Notes: a model not told the origin generated them from the sequence alone. 64,000 bases of DNA from Mytilus galloprovincialis (GCF_965363235.1 NC_134851.1:50720833-50784832), one strand, 5' to 3'; shown: positions 35,520 through 48,480, counted from the first letter of the stretch. Program-made: numbers and translations.

Positions 35520-35862
35520 AAACATGACAAAGGCCAGAGGCCTCTGACTTGGGAGTTCGGTGTTCAATAATGCATTACCATAGAAGATAATTCATTTGCT
35601 AATCTGACTGACAATGACAAAGTTATATATACTTAACCCATCAACACCAACACAAGGGAATAAACTAGGATCCTTTATTAAAAAGTCAATGGAACTGAAG
35701 ACAGGGGACCCTTTAATATTTACCTGAATTTCAATTTGTATATATATATTGAGTTACTTAGTTATTGTCTTCATTAGTTTTTGTTGTTGTTATATGTCAC
35801 AAACTGTAAAGTTTATATGACAATAAAACTTTGAATTGAATTGATTTGAATTTAATAATGAT
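35520..35862. repeat. Dispersed repeat fragment next to the 56-bp array
   Basis: GACAAAGGCCAGAGGCCTCT...GACTTGGGA is the inverse of the CCCAAGTCAGGAGCCTCTGGCC block at 45948-45976, so this is a minus-strand copy of that family. It ends next to the minisatellite whose unit comes from the same family. Confidence 0.55.
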
Positions 35863-36759
35863 GAAACATGTGTTGTTAGATCTTAACCCTCCTCTATACC
35901 TCAAACCAGTGTATGGAATAAACATGTGTTGTTAGATGTTAACCCTCCCCTATACCTCAAACCAGTGTATGGAATAAACATGTGTTGTTAGATCTTAACC
36001 CTCCCTATACCTCAAACCAGTGTATGGAATAAACATGTGTTGTTAGATCTTAACCCTCCCCTATACCTCAAACCAGTGTATGGAATAAACATGTGTTGTT
36101 AGATCTTAACCCTCCCCTATACCTCAAACCAGTGTATGGAATAAACATGTGTTGTTAGATCTTAACCCTCCCCTATACCTCAAACCAGTGTATGGAATAA
36201 ACATGTGTTGTTAGATCTTAACCCTCCCTATACCTCAAACCAGTGTATGGAATAAACATGTGTTGTTAGATCTTAACCCTCCTCTATACCTCAAACCAGT
36301 GTATGGAATAAACATGTATTGTTAGATCTTAACCCTCCCCTATACCTCAAACCAGTGTATGGAATAAACATGTGTTGTTAGATCTTAACCCTCCTCTATA
36401 CCTCAAACCAGTGTATGGAATAAACATGTATTGTTAGATCTTAACCCTCCCCTATACCTCAAACCAGTGTATGGAATAAACATGTGTTGTTAGATCTTAA
36501 ACCTCCTCTATACCTCAAACCAGTGTATGGAATAAACATGTATTGTTAGATCTTAACCCTCCCCTATACCTCAAACCAGTGTATGGAATAAACGTGTTGT
36601 TAGATCTTAACCCTCCTCTATACCTCAAACCAGTGTATGGAATAAACATGTATTGTTAGATCTTAACCCTCCCCTATACCTCAAACCAGTGTATGGAATA
36701 AACATGTGTTGTTAGATCTTAACCCTCCTCTATACCTCAAACCAGTGTATGGAATAAAC
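35863..36759. repeat. 56-bp minisatellite, 16 units
   Basis: The unit is GTGTTGTTAGATCTTAACCC followed by TCCCCTATACCTCAAACCAG and TGTATGGAATAAACAT. ACCAGTGTATGGAATA occurs 16 times. Variants alternate (CCTCTATAC versus CCCCTATAC; ATGTGTTG versus ATGTATTG), and from about 36250 onward they alternate regularly, giving a two-unit (112-bp) period. It lies upstream of the FASTKD-family gene. Confidence 0.9.
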
Positions 36760-37264
36760 AAAACAACATCAATATGCACAGTAAATCTCAGTTTAAAGAA
36801 GTTGAAGTTGGATGTCAGAATATGTAACAGAAAAAAATAGGCAAAATGAGGAATCAGGATGATCGATACATAAAGTAACAAAGGACTACTAGCATTTACT
36901 AACATGACAGCTTAACTATATTGAGAAAATGAAAGCAATCTTTACCCTACACTGCTTACATGTACATTTTGTACTATGATAACTTAATGTTATGAACAGT
37001 TTTACATACATGACATATCAGATGTATTGGAAAATGCTGTAAACCAACTAATTTTCTAAGGCCATTTATTTTAACAACTTACATGATTAAAAAATATAAC
37101 TGGGATTCAAATCGACAGGAAAACGTAAAATTTGGATCTTACATACTAAAAAAATGAAAATTTTCAGCTTTTCCTTCTGTTTCATATATGAAAAACAAGA
37201 CCTAAGTTTGCTCCCTGACTCTGTAATGAATGGTATGCTATTTCTCTTTGCAGATGTGATCATC

Positions 37265-37300
37265 ATGGGGTACAAAGATGCTGTAAAATTGTGCTGGTAA
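37265..37300 (+). promoter_or_regulatory. Upstream ORF in the 5' leader of the FASTKD-family gene
   Basis: A probable 5'-UTR exon opens after TTCTCTTTGCAG (acceptor at 37252-37253). In it, ATGGGGTACAAAG (37265) encodes 11 residues and stops at TAA before the main ATG at 37327. An even shorter ATG-TGA occurs at 37254. These could lower translation of the main frame. Confidence 0.4.
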
Positions 37301-37326
37301 AAATTAAACAGGATACCTCTGTAAGA

Positions 37327-40300
37327 ATGGCACTGAATCGATTATGTATTCCTTGGTCTAAGGTGCCTCGATGTTCGGCGATATATAACTGTTTACTTAC
37401 AAATCAAACTTGTCTGCAATATCAAACATGTGAAAAATCAGGTTACAGATTTTTAACAAAATCATCTAAAGTATTCTCTAATACTAATTCAGAGAATGTT
37501 GTTGAAAATAAAATTGCTGATAACTCAAGTGTTTTAGGACGTCAGTTACTTCATCCAACTGGAATGACAGAAATTCTAGCATGTGAAAGCAGTAAAGCTC
37601 TTCTATCACTTGCTTCAAGAAAAACACAAGATTGGAATTTCAATCCCACTGACCTTGTTCCTATTTTCAGTCACCTTGAAGATATTGTTTATGAAAAAGA
37701 ATTAACTCACCTGTCTTGGCTATATGGAGAAAGGAAAATTGCATTTCAACAACTTGTTTATAATAAGAGATTACAGACTGATGTAAATACTCCACTGCAG
37801 GGACCAGAGTTCACACAACTATTACATTCTCTCTCAACAAGTATAGATGACTTAGAAACAGAACATTTAACAGAAATTTTATCTGCAGTTGCTCATCTTG
37901 GAGTGCCTTTGTCAAATGTTACATGTGTTGACATTCTTAACCAAATTTTAGACAAGTCTGCATCATTTTGTTGGTCAGATTTCAGACATATTGTTCCCTT
38001 AGCAATGGAAGGTGCTTTAGGAAATAGAGAAATCATATTTAACATGCTTATTTATCCAAAATTTCATGAACTGATAAAAAATAGTGGTTTAGAAGGACAG
38101 AGTCGAGATATGCTTCTTTCTTTTCATCCTTTACTCCTTCGAGCTGCAGACAGGTATCCAGTAGATATTATAATCAAATGCATGAGAAAAATTGCATCTT
38201 TAACTTCAGAGGAAGTTTTCAATGATCATGAGGTAGCTGTAGATATGTTTGATTTGATGGTTAATTTTGCAAAGGATGATGGTCATAAGAGTCTTCATTC
38301 CTCTGATGTGATGTTTCAGCTTTTTATCAAGATCTGTTTGAGGTCTGCTGAAACAATTGTAGAAAATATTGATGACGTAGAACCATATAACTACAGAACA
38401 ATCAGAAAAGGCGTTTGGATTATCAATCAGTGCATTTTCTTTTACCCAAAACAGTTAACTGACATATTTAATTTACTTGAAAGCGCATTAACCAAAAAAT
38501 GTACTGAATTACTTGATAAAGAAAATTTAACTTCAGCAGAAGTCAGCTATGCAATTCCTCATGTTCAGAATTTAAGAGAATCTGTACATGGTGAGAAAAT
38601 AGAACAGACTTTAAGGAAATGTTTGAAAGATGCTGATGGTTATATTATTAGCCATTTGGCGTATAATATTCATAGAGAAAATGTCAGCATGGATTTCATT
38701 TACGACCTAAACAATATTTGTTTAGAAAGGTTAACTGAAAAATATGACAAAAAAATTGTACGGTATTTAGGTTTCAGTACGAGGAATGATATAGAACCAA
38801 TCAGAAATCAACTTGTATCCAAACTACTGCACATGTTCAAACACAAAACTTACAGTACCACAATGACTTGTCGACTCGGGGCTTCACTTATACTGCTTTC
38901 ACCAGAGATAGACCCTCCTAAGTTTGTAATCAATGACCTTATACAAGCTATTCCAAGGGCAGAGGTCAAGGACATATTTTTCATAGCAGTATGTTTCAGA
39001 AAAATGTTTAGACAACGAAAAAAGGAGTTTTATCGATATTATGGAGATTTAATGATGGCAATAAATAAATCTGTTTCAGCCAAAATCCACCAAGATCGAC
39101 AACTTGATACATTAACCCGACATATAAACATGATGATCTCTTGTGACATACCTTTGTTGAGAATGGACAATGAAGCCATTATACAATTCTCTAGAATGCT
39201 TCCTGATGTGGCCAGAAACATGACCATGCTTGAGTTTGGACATCTTCTACGGAGGATTTCAGTAACGGCCTACTATAATGAGGAGCTACTTCATATACTA
39301 GAAAACTATGTTATTAAGAACAAAGACAACATATTGATAAAACACTTGATCTATGTTCTTGGTTATATGGAGGAAACAGGATATGAAATCAAAGAGCACA
39401 ATTTTGAATCTGTATGTTTGGAAATTCTGGACCGGAGTTTTGATGAATTATCTCAATATGAACAGATTGATATAGTCTTAGACCTGTGTACACTACAAAT
39501 ATACCCAGAGAAATACATTCATCATATATTCTCTTTGGAATTCTTTAAGCGGTTAGGCGATTTTATTAATGGTATGTACAATGTATATATTAAGAGATAT
39601 TGGATACATGTTAGTTGGAAAGCCACCAACAACCAATTATATTTAGAGGTTACTGCTAGTGGTCTCTAACAGTAAGATTGAAGTGACCAGTCAACTTCAA
39701 ATGGCCTAAAAAGTAAAAAGTAATAAACAATTTGCTTTTTTAGCTATAAATTTTATAAATGTTAACGCTGTCTTTATGGAAAGTGGCACTATGATATTGT
39801 CAATAAATAGGAATATTATGTTATATTATATAGGACAAGGATATTTTGTAAGTCATGACACTATAGACACTATACAAGATTCCATTTTTCAATTCTGTAA
39901 TTTGATCTTGAAATAGTTTGATCCTATGTTACGAGAATCAAACAATCTTATATTCAACAACAAAAAATACAAGAAGATTTGGTATGATTAGCAATGAGAC
40001 AATTCTCCACCAGAAACCAAATGGCATATATCTTAAAACTACCAGTAAGTCAGGTGACATACAATATTTTAATCGATAAATTGCCAACAGTTAAACACTT
40101 AGCATTCAATCCAGATAATTGTTCAATGGGAGAATTTATTTTCAAGAACTAAATGTTTATTTATCTTATCTGAAATAATCCCCAATTGTACTTGTATTTC
40201 AGGTCTAAAAGATGAGCAAGAAGTGTTAAGGATAAGGTTAGCCTTGGCCAATCTAAACAGAACAGTGGTTATTGATTGTCCACAGTTTAATATTCCCTGG

Positions 40301-43300
40301 ATCATGAAAAAGTTTCCACCAGGTAAGACAGAGTTAGGAAGATTCTACCATTGCATCAATTGTGATATGATATATATATATATTGGAAGATGTGGTACAT
40401 GTGGTATAAGTGTCTTCACTTGTCAGAGACAGCTAAATTTTCAAATTTCTAACGAGAAACTCTCCAAAGGTTTTCAGTATTTTAAAAATTTTAACTGTCA
40501 AGATTTGGTAGTGAAATCTGTTCTTCTAATGATTTTAAGACAATATGTTGACAAACTTAACTTTTCTTTTTCAATTTGTTTTCAATTGCCTGCAAAATGT
40601 TGTGGTCTTACTATGAACCGTCATCACGTATAGTCACCTTTTTTTGGTGAATTCATTAAAGATATTTAGAGGAAAGCAAGAAAATTAAATGTCATGATTG
40701 AATCAAATCAATGAACCATAAAAGTTACCATATCATACCTTCTTCTTTTTGGTACATGTACATAGAAATTATTTTCTTGAATTCATAAACCTGATAAAAC
40801 CTTATGAACACAATTTGAATTTGTTTAAAGGATAGCAAATTAAGTAAGAGAATAGAGACAAATCGGTTATTAGTTATGTTAGGCAGGCAATTTTGTCTGT
40901 TGCTGGAAGAAAGATTTTTGATCACATGCCTACATGTTTCAAATAGGTGGCTTCAAGTTTTATCTTTCTCAAATTCATTCTATACTATAGAATTTGTCTG
41001 GAACTACTTATAATTTTCTGTAATATTTATATACTAGTTAACACTTTTTAGTAGATGTATTTATAGTATTTGCATTTCTCTCTCTCTAGAATTTAAAGTT
41101 GAAAGTACAAAGACATTTAGACGAAGAAGATTTGAAGATTTAGAATCAGTGATTCATTCAGTATTAGGGAGTGAAGTGTTTTACAACAGAGCAGATTTTT
41201 TGCCATACAACTACATTGGTGGTAAGATTCATAGTTATGTTTTTGATGCCCACTGACTCTTTTGACAGAGACATATATTGTTATCTTTGTCTGTTATTTC
41301 ATCATTCCCAATTCAACAGTTATGAGATATAAGAAGAAGAGTTATTAGTGCCAATGAGACAACTCTCCATCCAAGACACAGTTTGTTAAAGTAAACCATA
41401 ATAGGTACTGTCTTCAACTTATAGCCTAAGCTTTCACTGAACAGCAAACTATAAAGGGCCTAAAAATGACTAGTGTAAAACAATTTAAATAGGAAAACCA
41501 ACTGTCTTATTGATATAAAAAGCAAGAAACAAAAATTAGTTATGAACCACAGCAACAGACATCAACCACTGAACAACAGGTTCCTGACTTTGGTCAGGTG
41601 CAAACAAATGCAACAAGTTTAAATGTTTTAGCAGGCGCCAACCTTCACCCTAACCTAAACCAGTAGTATAACATTACAACATAGAAAGACACACTGTAAA
41701 ATATCAATTGAAATTTTTTAAGTCGATCAAAAAGAAATATTAACAAAACAAGTAAACATACAGTACAAATAAATTTGATCTATGACACAATATGATTACA
41801 ATATGTAAAACAATGTATCCATAACAATGTCAGAAAGACAACTATAAATTTAAATAAAATGGCATTAAATGAAATAAAGTACACATGCACTAGCATGACA
41901 TATTTTAAATTTAGGGCCAGTTTATTTACCTTTTCCTTTTAATATGTTATAAATATTTTGCCAATATTCATTTATTTCCAGCAGTAGATATGACTAGTAT
42001 TTACTAATTTAGTGTTGACATTGTTGTACTTAGATTCTATAATTACATGCAAGATAAAAAAGATTATATGTTTGATTTCATATTTTTGCCTGTTTGAATA
42101 GAAAATATAACAAAAAATAAAAAATCATTTATTTATCAATTCATGCTTCATGTATCATAATCAAATAACTTTTTCAATTTCTTCCTCCAAAGATTTTGTG
42201 TTTTATTTGGATAAAGACAGAAAACCTGTGGAATACAGAAAAGGAAAATATTCAAGGGATCCATCTATACAAAGGTTTGTTAAAATATTGCAGCTTACCT
42301 GAATAAAAAACACTTTGTGAGCTATTGCCATTACTTGCTGTTTGTTGTACTATACCTTTAAGCTTACAACACTAAAGGGTCAAGTATGCTATTTTCTTCA
42401 CTTGGTGTCCATTATCTTTGGTAGCCCATTATTATTTACAAAAATACTCTTCTTTGAAACTACCAGGTCAAATGAAATCACACTCGGCCACAATCATCAT
42501 TGGGGTATCTAGTTTAGAAATTGTGTCTGATGACCTTGCCTGCAATCCAACATTGCCAATATGAGGTAATATGAAAGTTATCTATTATGATAAAAACCAT
42601 GATAGATATTAAAAAAATCTGATTGATGAGATCTACCAACTGCCGATTTACATCAAATCTGTCAGGCAACTTCTTATTGTCCTTAAATGATGAATTTTAC
42701 CAATTGTTTTCTCTTTAGTCTATTATGTTGAAAATGGTAATAGATAAAGAGAAACATTAATAGCAAAAAATGATCTACAAGGAAAGATCTTCAAATAATT
42801 TAGCATGAACATGGCTGAAATGTCTCTCCTGAAATTGGTTTCCATTCTCTATCTTATGTTTGCCTCAACCAAATGTTATAAAACTTGTACACAATGCTTA
42901 TTACTACACAATAAAATTCAATTTTGAATTTGGATAGCATCACCTTCACCGTTCTAGAGGCATTGGCGGATCCAGGGAGGGGGGGGTTCCGGGGGTTGGA
43001 ACCCCCCTTTTTTTTTGGCCGATCAATGCATTTGAATGGGAGCATACAGCTGGAACCCCCCCTTTTTAAAATGGCTGGATTCGCCCCTGGGAGTTTTGTC
43101 CTCTACAAATGGAAAAATTGATATTTTTTTCGTTTCTGTTCTCTAATTTAAGTTTGCCTCAACCAAATGTTATGTTATCTCAAATAAGCAAAGATGACAA
43201 GTGTTAGTGTGGGCAATATTTCATATAACACAATTTTTATCAACCTTTAATTATTACAGTCCGAGAAAACTTGGAAAGCAAAAATCATTCACAAGACAAC

Positions 43301-45192
43301 ATCTACAACTAAGTCAACAAGGGGCGAAATCATTGGTCATCTCTTGGTAAAAAAAGTAAAAATACCAAACTGCAAGTAACAGACAGTACTTAGTTATTGC
43401 CTTAAAAAGACAATTTTAGCAATAGTTGGATATTTTTTGCATACTATCTTGAAAATTTAATAGATTGATAGAGATTGAAAAATGACCAACAAGACAAGAT
43501 TGAAAGATAAATTATTCATGTATGTCCAAAATTGCCTGTCAACTCCTTACAGCAGTAAATGTCCTTAAGGGGTTATTGCTCTTAAATGACACTTTTTGAC
43601 TATTTTCATGTTTCTTTTGCAATTGTATTTTGGTAGAAGAACCTGTCAACTACCAAGCTTATCAGAAAATCTACAAAATAATATGTAACCATGTGCTTTT
43701 ACTTTCTGGGAGACATGTACAAGGAACCTTAATTTTGATGAAATGTCTTAAATTTCAACCCCATCTATCTCTTAAAAAAGAATATTTTTATTACATATTT
43801 GAACTGGCTATGTGAAAAATAATTAGTATCAATATTGTTTTGTATGTCCTTAATATACATGTTAAGTACAGGGAGAAAGGAATTTCTTTCCAGAAAAGAA
43901 ACTTTGCATTATGTAGGTAACCAAATAATGTTTTCAAATTATAGGGTAGTTGTATTATATATGGATCAAAGACATTTCTGCCTGAACAGTCGACGATTAG
44001 TTGGTTCATTTAAAGCAAAGATCCGTCATATACAGATGTCAGGATCTCATGTTGTAGAGGTAAAAAGAAATTTATCCTTACAAATTGTGACTTGGATGGA
44101 AAGTTGTCTCATTGCCACTCATACCACATCTTCTTATATCTATTTAAACAGATATAATTATTTTACTTGTGATAATAGGATGGTAAAACACCATTGACAT
44201 TGACAAAATATCTAATGTTTTCTAGGGGTGAACAAGATAAAATGCTTTACATGTTTTGTAACCCTGCTATATTTTTCTTTGCTTGTCGGAAGCCAAGTTC
44301 CTAATTCACTGGTTGATATTTGTTTTTATCTGATATAAATGTTATTTATGGCCCTTTACTTGTTGGCATTATTGTCATTTGCTGTTTTTTAAAACATTTG
44401 CTTTATATACCACATCTCCTGAACGCTATATTTATAGTTGTTAATTATTGATTGATTGTATTAGGCCAAATAAAAAAGTATGTGTGGTTCCAGATACATC
44501 TGTAAAAAAGTTAGGGTAGTTAGGTAGGGATTATTTTTTATTTTATGTTTTTTTTTTTACATTGAGTCTATGGGAGCAACATTCTGACTTTAACAGTGCT
44601 TAATGAAAAATGACAATAAAATCTTTAGGGTATGCTATTTTTAAGCCGAAAAAGTAGGGACGGTAAGGTTACTGGAACCACACATATATTTTTATTTGGC
44701 CTTAAAGAGAGTTTTAACCTTAAGAGAAAAAATACTATTTGTAATACACAATGTACTTTCAATTATAGAAAATTGAAATTATATGCGCACTACCATAAAG
44801 GTTCAGACCCTGTCTTTTCACCAATCACCATAGCAAGTTTTTTAAAAAACCTTTTTCTTTGAGTGTCCTGCTTTAATTTTGTTCAGTAGCTCTTGTTTCA
44901 TCTGGAAGGATAGGGGTCTGTTTAAAGGAATAATGTTATACATGTGTTTATCTGTTTCATAAGTTACATTTTCTAAACTAGTTATTTCTTGAAAGTTTAA
45001 GATAATCATGATAATCTTAGTAATTAATAACATTATTCATCAAATAGTTTAAAGGGCATTACAGGAAAGTTTTGGTGACTATATGATATGATTTGTTTTC
45101 TTCAGATTCCTGTATTTGAATGGAATTCCATGGCACTCTCATCAAAAGAATCTAAAGAAAAGTATCTTAGGACTAAAATGTTATCATTCTGA
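37327..45192 (+). CDS. FAST kinase domain-containing (FASTKD) family protein, seven coding exons, 955 aa
   Basis: Exons are 37327-39571, 40203-40322, 41090-41221, 42193-42274, 43260-43346, 43945-44059 and 45106-45192, with GT/AG borders and a total of 2868 bp in frame. The start is the ATG at 37327 (MALNRLCIPWSKVP...), followed by a basic, mitochondrial-presequence-like segment. The frame extends upstream only through non-ATG codons. The long first exon encodes helical-repeat sequence. The FAST_1-like region ends YEQIDIVLDLCTLQIYPEKY, FAST_2 contains RLALANLNRTVVIDCPQF and IPWIMKKFPP, and the C-terminal RAP domain reads VVLYMDQRHFCLNSRRLVGS...HVVE|IPVFEWNSMALSSKESKEKY. Family members bind mitochondrial RNAs and control their processing and stability. 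Size and RAP ending lean to FASTKD1, but the paralogue is unproven. An AATAAA lies ~50 bp after the stop. Confidence 0.88.
39965..40050 (-). repeat. Fragment of the CTCATTGGCAATCATACCAC dispersed family
   Basis: GATTTGGTATGATTAGCAATGAGACAATTCTCCACCAGA is the inverse of the family's 3' block. A longer minus-strand copy in the same gene is at 41325-41600. Plus-strand pieces are at 28300-28370 and 44080-44145. Confidence 0.55.
41325..41600 (-). repeat. CTCATTGGCAATCATACCAC-family copy (SINE-like), minus strand
   Basis: Contains, inverted, the family blocks TGTCTCATTGGCACTAATAA, GGGCCCTTTATAGTTTGCTG and the left part CTAGTCATTTTTAGGCCC. A longer set of homologous copies lies at 53620-53935, 54240-54740 and 61745-62025. 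Confidence 0.55.
42961..43089. mobile_element. GGCGGATCC-family MITE, copy 3 (~129 bp)
   Basis: CATTGGCGGATCC...GGATTCGCCCCTG with G-runs, C-runs and GATCAATGCATTTGAATGGG. The terminal palindrome has one decayed base and the duplication is unclear. It lies in FASTKD-family intron 4 (42275-43259). Confidence 0.7.
44464..44701. mobile_element. Harbinger-like MITE, 238 bp, TTA target duplication
   Basis: GGCCAAATAAAAAAGTATGT...GTGTGGTTCCAG is inverted at the right as CTGGAACCACACATATATTT...TTTGGCC. TTA is duplicated at 44461-44463 and 44702-44704. It lies in the last intron of the FASTKD-family gene. Confidence 0.8.
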
Positions 45193-45879
45193 GGGGAACA
45201 AAGTTCATGCCAGACAAAACAAAGATTTTTATAAAAAAATAAATAAAAAGCATCAATTATTTTAAAGATTTTTAACTTTTTTAGTTTAGGTATCACCAGA
45301 GTTACTTCCCATTTATTGCCTGTCATCTTGCTATTGTCCATTTTCTGACATTTCAGGCACTACAGATATTAAAAAATCTACTGATAATTGTGAGTCACAA
45401 TTCCCTCAAATAGCAGTTTTGTAAGAGCGTTAACATAAATGTTGGGACTGCATTTATGTTCTGACTTTGTTCTAAAACAAAAGGAGTAATACTTAAAATA
45501 AAATAAATTAACACTCATGTAATTTTGTCATCAGTATTTGTGCTAATGTCATTTTCATGCATTGATTAACACAATATACATGCTGATGACAAAAAATTAC
45601 TTGAAAAGATTTGAAACCTGTTTAAAAATTCATCATTTGTGGATCAATACACATGACTCCTTACAATTCACATCTTGTTTGTTGTAAGTACTGCAATTAA
45701 TTCTGGTATCATAGAATATATTTTAAAACCAACAAACTTGAGGCAAGTACATGTTGCAGGTTCAATTTCTATTGGTCAAAACATTATTTAAGAAGTTATC
45801 ATCTTCTGACATCAGACTCGGACTTCTCTTTAACTGAATTTTAATGTGCGTATTGTTATGCGTTTACTTTTCTGGATTG

Positions 45880-46330
45880 GCTAGAGGTATAGGGGGAGGG
45901 TTGAGATCTCACAAACATGTTTAACCCTGCCGCATTTTTGCGCCTGTCCCAAGTCAGGAGCCTCTGGCCTTTGTTAGTCTTGTATTATTTTAACTTTTAG
46001 TTTCTTGTGTACAATTTGGAGTTTAGTATGGTGTTCATTATCACTGAACCAGTATATATTTGTTTAGGGGCCAGCTGAAGGACCCCTCCGGGTGCGAGAA
46101 TTTCTCGTTGCATTGAAGACCTGTTGGAGACCTTCTGCTGTTGTCTGCTCTATGGTCGGGTTGTTGTCTCTTTGGCACATTCCCCATTTCCATTCCCAAT
46201 TTTATCAGTATTATTCCATGTTATTGCACGAAGATGTCTAAGATCAACTAAACGATTGACCATGATCATCAACAAACAGTTATCTCCCATGTTCAGTACA
46301 CACTCCACTGGTAAATAATCTTATAAATCC
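45880..46330 (+). repeat. Dispersed repeat (GGTATAGGGGGAGGGTTGAGATC ... CCCAAGTCAGGAGCCTCTGGCC family)
   Basis: The order is GGCTAGAGGTATAGGGGGAGG, GTTTAACCCTGCCGCATTTT, CCAAGTCAGGAGCCTCTGGC, GAAGGACCCCTCCGGGTGCG, ATTGAAGACCTGTTGGAGAC and GGGTTGTTGTCTCTTTGGCA. Its first ~50 bp match the inverse of the 56-bp minisatellite unit at 35863-36759. No protein is convincing. Confidence 0.6.
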
Positions 46331-46559
46331 TAGGGGTAATGGATCAAAGGACTAATTTGAACAAAGTTTTTGACCATCATTTCAATTCACTTTTTCGTCT
46401 TGAATGTGCTACAGCTTGATTTGTTTGTGAAATATTTATTCTTCAAGGTTTATCACCAGCCCAATAGTCAGCACTTATGTGTTGACATGAACTCTCATTG
46501 CTTTGGTCATAATTATAAATTAACTGTTTACAAAACTTTCAGTGTTTGAAAAAGTAAGG

Positions 46560-47765
46560 CTTTTCTACCTGCCTGTTTAACTTATTTTGATTCGAGCGTC
46601 ACTGGTGAGTCTTTAGTAGACAAAACATGCATCTGGTGTGAATACAAAATTTTAAACCTGGTATCTATGATAAGCTTATTTTGTTGTGGATAATCATGCC
46701 AAGTTTTCATTACTAAACTCCAATGGGTATGAAAGAAATGACATAATTTTAGTGCATATGCACAGATGGGTAATGGTTGAGGTAAACCTTCTTGTAGTGG
46801 AGAATAATCACTTAACTCTGAGAGGTTTTAATGTTAGAGAGCAGAAATAGTGTGTGATTGATACACACAAATAAGCACTGAAAGACAAGCTGTTCACTTA
46901 AGACTCCCGTGATGCTTCAGTTTTTCACTTTCACAAAAGTGTTTCGTTATTTGCCATGGTGTTGTCAATTTCTGTCAAGTTTTGAATGTCCGTTTGATAT
47001 CTACTGCCTCATTTGTTTTTACATGTGTCTGAAATCTGTGCTAACAATTTAGCTGAGAAATGGATTTGAAAATATTGGGCAACCACATATACTTATGCCA
47101 GCTCACATGTGTTTAATATTGTCTAAGTCAACAGCATCAGGTTGAGAAATCATATCAAAACTTATCATAAAATAGAAATTTTACTATTGTTTGGTTAGAT
47201 ATTTATTTTTTTTAAACACTGAACTTAATAATTTGTTTGTATTTGGTTGAAGACTTATTATCATATAATGACCAATGTTTTCACTAAGGTCAATTTTGAG
47301 AGGCTTACTTTGACCTTGACTTTTCAAGAAGATAATTTTTTGATTCCTGTTCATAGTGTAGGCTCTTTATAACATTGGCAGGCATTATACTTGTCAATAT
47401 CTTTACACTGAGTGTTGTGTTAACATGAATTTTCATTGATATGGTATTAATTATAAATTAACTGTTAACAAATAGTTATCAAAGGTACCATGATTATAAT
47501 TTAGTATGCCATACGCGCGTTTCGTCTACATAAGACTCATCAGAGACGCTCATAAAAAAATATTTATAAAGCCAAACAAGTACAAAACTTTGATATTTTG
47601 AAATACTCAGGCTTTTCTACCTCAGGAATAGATTACCTCAGCTGTATTTGGCAATACTTTTAGGAATTTTTGATCCTCAATCTTCTTCAAATTCGTACTT
47701 TTTTTTGTCTTTTTAACTTTTTTAGATTCGAGCGTTTCTGATGAGTCTTTTGTAGATTAATTTGA
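46560..47765. repeat. Dispersed repeats around GATTCGAGCGT...GATGAGTCT
   Basis: GATTCGAGCGTCACTGGTGAGTC (46594) and GATTCGAGCGTTTCTGATGAGTC (47723) are copies in one direction. ACGCGCGTTTCGTCTACATAAGACTCATCAGAGACGCTC (47513) is an inverse copy, so 47500-47760 forms an inverted repeat. A related piece is at 56290-56345. No gene was recognised in this intergenic stretch. Confidence 0.5.
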
Positions 47766-48182
47766 CGCTAAAAGTAGCAGAAAATGACCGTTTGACGCCT
47801 GGTGGTAAAGGGCATTACCACTCTCTTATATGACATGTCATTTGTAATGAATTTTATACTAAGAAGTGGAATTAATTTGAACGGTTTCATTAAACATGGA
47901 TGAAGGATTAATAAAGCTATTCTCCGGAAATCAAATTTCACAAATATTTCATTAAGTACATCTGACCTCTACCTTTGACCTACTGAACCGAAAATCATTA
48001 GGTGTCTTCATTACCCTAATGCCTTTACCTTCATAAGTGTCATTTAAATCCAGATGGCTAACTGAAGTTTACTCCAGAAACCGAATTTCAACTAAAACAT
48101 TTTCATTAAGTACATATGTGATATGACTTTGATCTACTGACCCTAAAATCTATAGGTGTCCTCCTAGCCTCTAAAACCTTCA

Positions 48183-48480
48183 GGGGACCTCAGTGGCCGA
48201 GAGGTTTAAGTAGTTTCTACAGTAATCACTAGCCAGCCAACACTGAGGTTGTGAGTTCGAACCCTGCACTTGCGAGTGCACTAGACGCAACTCTTAATTG
48301 ACTAGAATTGTCAGTTTAGCTATCGAAGGTTGGTGGTTTTCTCTAAGTACTCCGGTAAATATCCATGGCTGAAATTAGTTTGAATTATCACCTACGCCAT
48401 ACAGCCTCGATGTATTTGAGCTTTTGGTTTCACCATTTGATTAAGGACTTTCTGTTTTGAATTGTCTTCGAAATTCAGTA
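48183..48480 (+). mobile_element. tRNA-derived SINE
   Basis: The head is tRNA-like: GGGGACCTCAGTGGCCGAGAGGTTTAAG contains a good box A (TGGCCGAGAGGT). About 50 bp on, GAGGTTGTGAGTTCGAACCC is a near-ideal box B (GGTTCGAAYCC type). The layout with a long variable region is Leu/Ser-like. A non-tRNA body with CTCTAAGTACTCCGGTAAATA follows and fades into a T-rich tail near 48480. No flanking duplication could be fixed. Confidence 0.8.

Noticed and set aside
37291-37326. Upstream extension of the FASTKD-family protein (12 residues)
   Set aside because: The first codon is GTG, not ATG; the first in-frame ATG is 37327.
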